Shown here: positions 62,045 through 64,000 of the stretch, one piece after another
Layout: each line of letters starts with the position of its first letter
Numbering within the stretch: the stretch's first letter is position 1
DNA from: an uncultured Acetatifactor sp.
GTDB taxonomy: Bacteria > Bacillota > Clostridia > Lachnospirales > Lachnospiraceae
Assembly: GCA_910584375.1 (NCBI GenBank)
Contig: CAJUAH010000005.1
Location: 1-64,000 of the forward strand
Length of the DNA: 64,000 nt
Reading direction: 5' to 3'
The notes under the pieces: model-generated
What the model saw: only the letters and a program-made list of their open reading frames with translations
Told to the model about the DNA's origin: nothing
The model's database searches: none
Program-made: the position numbers and the translations under genes

Positions 62045-62086
62045 AATATAGAGCATTTGCCTGAAAAATGGCAAGTGCTTTATATT
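62045..62086. repeat. 17-bp stem-loop
   Basis: AATATAGAGCATTTGCC pairs with GGCAAGTGCTTTATATT (two G-U wobbles) around TGAAAAAT. No T-run follows directly. It could end the lipoprotein transcript or be part of a mobile remnant. Confidence 0.6.
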
Positions 62087-62096
62087 ATACTATAAT

Positions 62097-62160
62097 TCCG
62101 TGCGCCATAGCGCACATTTAATTCAGAAGAGTTAAATGAGGAGCATTTTACTCGTTGTAG
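62097..62160 (-). repeat. Third copy of the dispersed ~60-bp repeat
   Basis: On the minus strand this reads AGTAAAATGCTCCTCATTTA, then ACTCTTCTGAATTAAATG and the palindrome GTGCGCTATGGCGCACGG, matching the copies near 44.95-45.08 kb in order and spacing. It ends at the ispG ribosome site. Confidence 0.7.
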
Positions 62161-62173
62161 AGGAGGATTTCCC

Positions 62174-63253
62174 ATGCAGAGCGAAAACACACAGATTTTT
62201 CACAGGCAGCGCACCAAAACCGTACAGATCGGCGGGGTAACGATAGGTGGAGGCGCGCCCGTCGCAATACAGTCCATGACCAACACCCGGACGGAGGATG
62301 TGGCGGCCACGGTGGCGCAGATCCACCGTCTGGAGCAGGTGGGCTGTGAGATCGTCCGCTGCACGGTGCCTACGCTGCAGGCGGCTCATGCTCTGGGAGA
62401 GATCAGGAAACAGATTCACATTCCTCTGGTGGCGGACATTCATTTTGACTATAAGATGGCTATTGCGGCCATGGAAAACGGCGCGGATAAGATTCGTATC
62501 AATCCCGGCAACATCGGCTCCAGAGAGAACGTTAAGGCGGTGGTGGATGTGGCGAGAGAGCGAAACATACCAATTCGCGTGGGGGTAAACAGCGGTTCCC
62601 TGGAGAAAGCATTGCTGGAAAAATACGGCTCCGTGACGGCCCAGGGTATCGTGGAGAGCGCTCTGGACAAGGTACATATCATAGAGGATCTGGGGTATGA
62701 CAATCTGGTGATCAGTATTAAGTCCTCGGATGTGCTCATGTGCGTCAAAGCCCATGAACTGCTGGCGGCCCGGACAGAATATCCCCTGCATGTGGGCATC
62801 ACGGAGTCCGGCACGGTGCACAGCGGCAATATCAAATCCGCTGTGGGACTGGGGATTATCCTGCACCAGGGGATCGGCGATACGATACGGGTGTCGCTGA
62901 CGGGAGATCCGGTGGAGGAGATCAAGTCGGCAAAACTGATCCTGCGCACCCTGGGGCTTAGACAGGGTGGGATTGAGGTGGTGTCCTGCCCCACATGCGG
63001 CAGGACAAAGATCGATCTGATCGGTCTGGCCACCCAGGTGGAAAAGATGGTGGAGGACTATCCGCTGGATATCAAGGTGGCGGTTATGGGCTGCGCCGTA
63101 AACGGCCCCGGGGAGGCCAAGGAGGCGGATATCGGTATCGCCGGAGGAGACGGCGAAGGTCTGCTGATCAAGAAGGGCAAGATCGTGCGCAAGATGCCGG
63201 AGAGCGAACTGCTGGCGGCGCTTAAGGATGAACTGGATCATTGGGGAGAGTAA
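62174..63253 (+). CDS. ispG: 4-Hydroxy-3-methylbut-2-en-1-yl diphosphate synthase
   Basis: 359 residues, the Clostridia length. TKTVQIGGVTIGGGAPVAIQSMTNT begins the TIM barrel. The 4Fe-4S cluster Cys residues are in VSCPTCGRTKIDL and AVMGCAVNGPGEAKEADIGIAGG. It converts MEcPP to HMBPP in the MEP isoprenoid pathway. GAGGAGGATTTCCC precedes the ATG. The next gene is polC, a conserved order in Clostridia. Confidence 0.97.
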   Translation: MQSENTQIFHRQRTKTVQIGGVTIGGGAPVAIQSMTNTRTEDVAATVAQIHRLEQVGCEIVRCTVPTLQAAHALGEIRKQIHIPLVADIHFDYKMAIAAMENGADKIRINPGNIGSRENVKAVVDVARERNIPIRVGVNSGSLEKALLEKYGSVTAQGIVESALDKVHIIEDLGYDNLVISIKSSDVLMCVKAHELLAARTEYPLHVGITESGTVHSGNIKSAVGLGIILHQGIGDTIRVSLTGDPVEEIKSAKLILRTLGLRQGGIEVVSCPTCGRTKIDLIGLATQVEKMVEDYPLDIKVAVMGCAVNGPGEAKEADIGIAGGDGEGLLIKKGKIVRKMPESELLAALKDELDHWGE

Positions 63254-63256
63254 GCT

Positions 63257-64000
63257 ATGGCAAAACCGTTTTTTGAGGTGTTTCCCACATTACAATTGAG
63301 CGGCAAAGTCCGGGACATTCTGGAGCAGGCCAGCGTGGAAAAGATTTCCGCCACCAAGCGCAAGGATTTTTTGCGGATCTATCTTTGCAGCGACCGCCTG
63401 ATCATGAAGGAGGATATCTGGACTGCGGAGAGGGAGATCAAGAGGCAGCTTTTTCCAGGCGCCAACATGATTATAAAGATCTACGAGAAATTTGAGCTTT
63501 CCTCCCAGTATACCCCGGAGAAACTTATGGATGTGTACAGGGACAGTATTCTGGAAGAACTGCGGGAGAATAATCATATTGACTACAACAGTTTCAGAAC
63601 TGCGGAGCTTACCTACCCTGACGCCCGGCAGATGACGCTCACACTGGAGGACAGTGTGCTGGCCCACAGCCGGGAGGAGGAATTTGTCCGTATATTGGAA
63701 AAAATTCTGGTGGAACGCTGCGGTTTTGACCTGGCGCTGCATGTGGAGTACCGGGAACCCGAGGCCAGCAGATATGCCCAGGAGGACGAGCAGAGGATAC
63801 GGCTCCAGGTGGCGGAGATCGCGCGGCGCACGGGCCGGAGCGCGGGTGCGGGGGCTTGGGGGGAGGACGCCGGGGAAGGCTTTATGCAGGCGGATGTTCC
63901 CAGCACGCTGGACGCGGCGCAGACGGCGGCCATTGTATCGGGCGGGAATAACGCCGGGGCGGCTGGAGTCTCCGGGAGCGGAAAAAACGCGGGCGTGGCC
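63257..64000 (+). CDS. polC: DNA polymerase III alpha subunit, PolC type (5' part, runs off the window)
   Basis: 248 codons to the window edge, all open. It begins MAKPFFEVFPTLQLSGKVRD and ILEQASVEKISATKRKDFLR, matching the N-terminal domain of Gram-positive PolC, and continues LRIYLCSDRLIMKEDIWTAE. The Gly/Ala-rich stretch near the edge is a known variable linker before the OB and exonuclease domains. The start lies 3 bases after the ispG stop. This is the main replicative polymerase of low-GC Gram-positives. Confidence 0.93.
   Translation, partial: MAKPFFEVFPTLQLSGKVRDILEQASVEKISATKRKDFLRIYLCSDRLIMKEDIWTAEREIKRQLFPGANMIIKIYEKFELSSQYTPEKLMDVYRDSILEELRENNHIDYNSFRTAELTYPDARQMTLTLEDSVLAHSREEEFVRILEKILVERCGFDLALHVEYREPEASRYAQEDEQRIRLQVAEIARRTGRSAGAGAWGEDAGEGFMQADVPSTLDAAQTAAIVSGGNNAGAAGVSGSGKNAGVA

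Noticed and set aside
62045..62086. End of an insertion sequence
   Set aside because: The hairpin is flanked by A/T-rich DNA but I see no transposase fragment or target-site duplication.

Overview
The window looks like a chromosomal segment of a Gram-positive anaerobe of the class Clostridia, most likely a gut Lachnospiraceae. The core genes read as close to that group, ispG sits directly upstream of polC, lysine is made through a direct diaminopimelate dehydrogenase, ribosome binding sites are strong AGGAGG types, and there is a multi-domain xylosidase of the plant-polysaccharide kind. No rRNA, prophage, transposase or CRISPR array is visible. There is one tRNA, Leu(CAA).

Layout. 0-9.6 kb is housekeeping, all on the plus strand: cheV, a Sir2-like protein, a large acidic/Lys-rich membrane-anchored protein, hisH-hisF, ung, ddh-lysA and an LD-carboxypeptidase. 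9.6-12.3 kb holds a multi-pass membrane protein and a decayed GtrII-type glucosyltransferase ending at the tRNA. 12.4-16.7 kb is a MarR-controlled ABC exporter cassette with a textbook promoter, a small overlapping leader ORF running into an intrinsic terminator, and a second ABC pair whose ATPase has lost its Walker A region. 17-23 kb holds an ABC-F ATPase, two XRE regulators, a membrane-anchored C39-type peptidase and a truncated DUF2828/VWA protein. 23-32 kb holds a surface M3 peptidase with a YccF protein, pepF and a GH39-GH43 xylosidase. 32-58 kb is an accessory region: GNAT acetyltransferases scattered among small enzymes, orphan immunity-like proteins, an AAA/PD-(D/E)XK protein, a frameshifted erm methyltransferase with a complete attenuation leader, and an APH-like kinase, a nucleotidyltransferase and a sugar O-acetyltransferase. 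58.4-62 kb is an AT-richer secreted/lipoprotein cassette preceded by a small ORF. The window ends with ispG and the start of polC.

Two themes stand out. First, gene decay by small lesions: erm (1-nt frameshift), MATE (nonsense codon), an ABC ATPase (Walker A lost), the AAA protein (Walker B lost), Nudix (catalytic helix lost), DUF2828 (cut inside its VWA domain), GtrII and a GNAT fragment. Many are resistance- or exchange-related, so the region looks like an accumulation zone under weak selection. Second, many short repeats and palindromes between genes: 35-bp, 78-bp and 33-38-bp tandem repeats, a four-unit 34-bp inverted array, a 104-bp palindrome and a dispersed ~60-bp family.

The most interesting regulatory structures are the erm leader (consensus promoter, 15-codon leader peptide with an Arg-Ile-Arg motif, terminator) and the leader ORF/terminator before the MarR-linked exporter. 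All functional calls come from reading the sequence and from family knowledge; no database search was possible.
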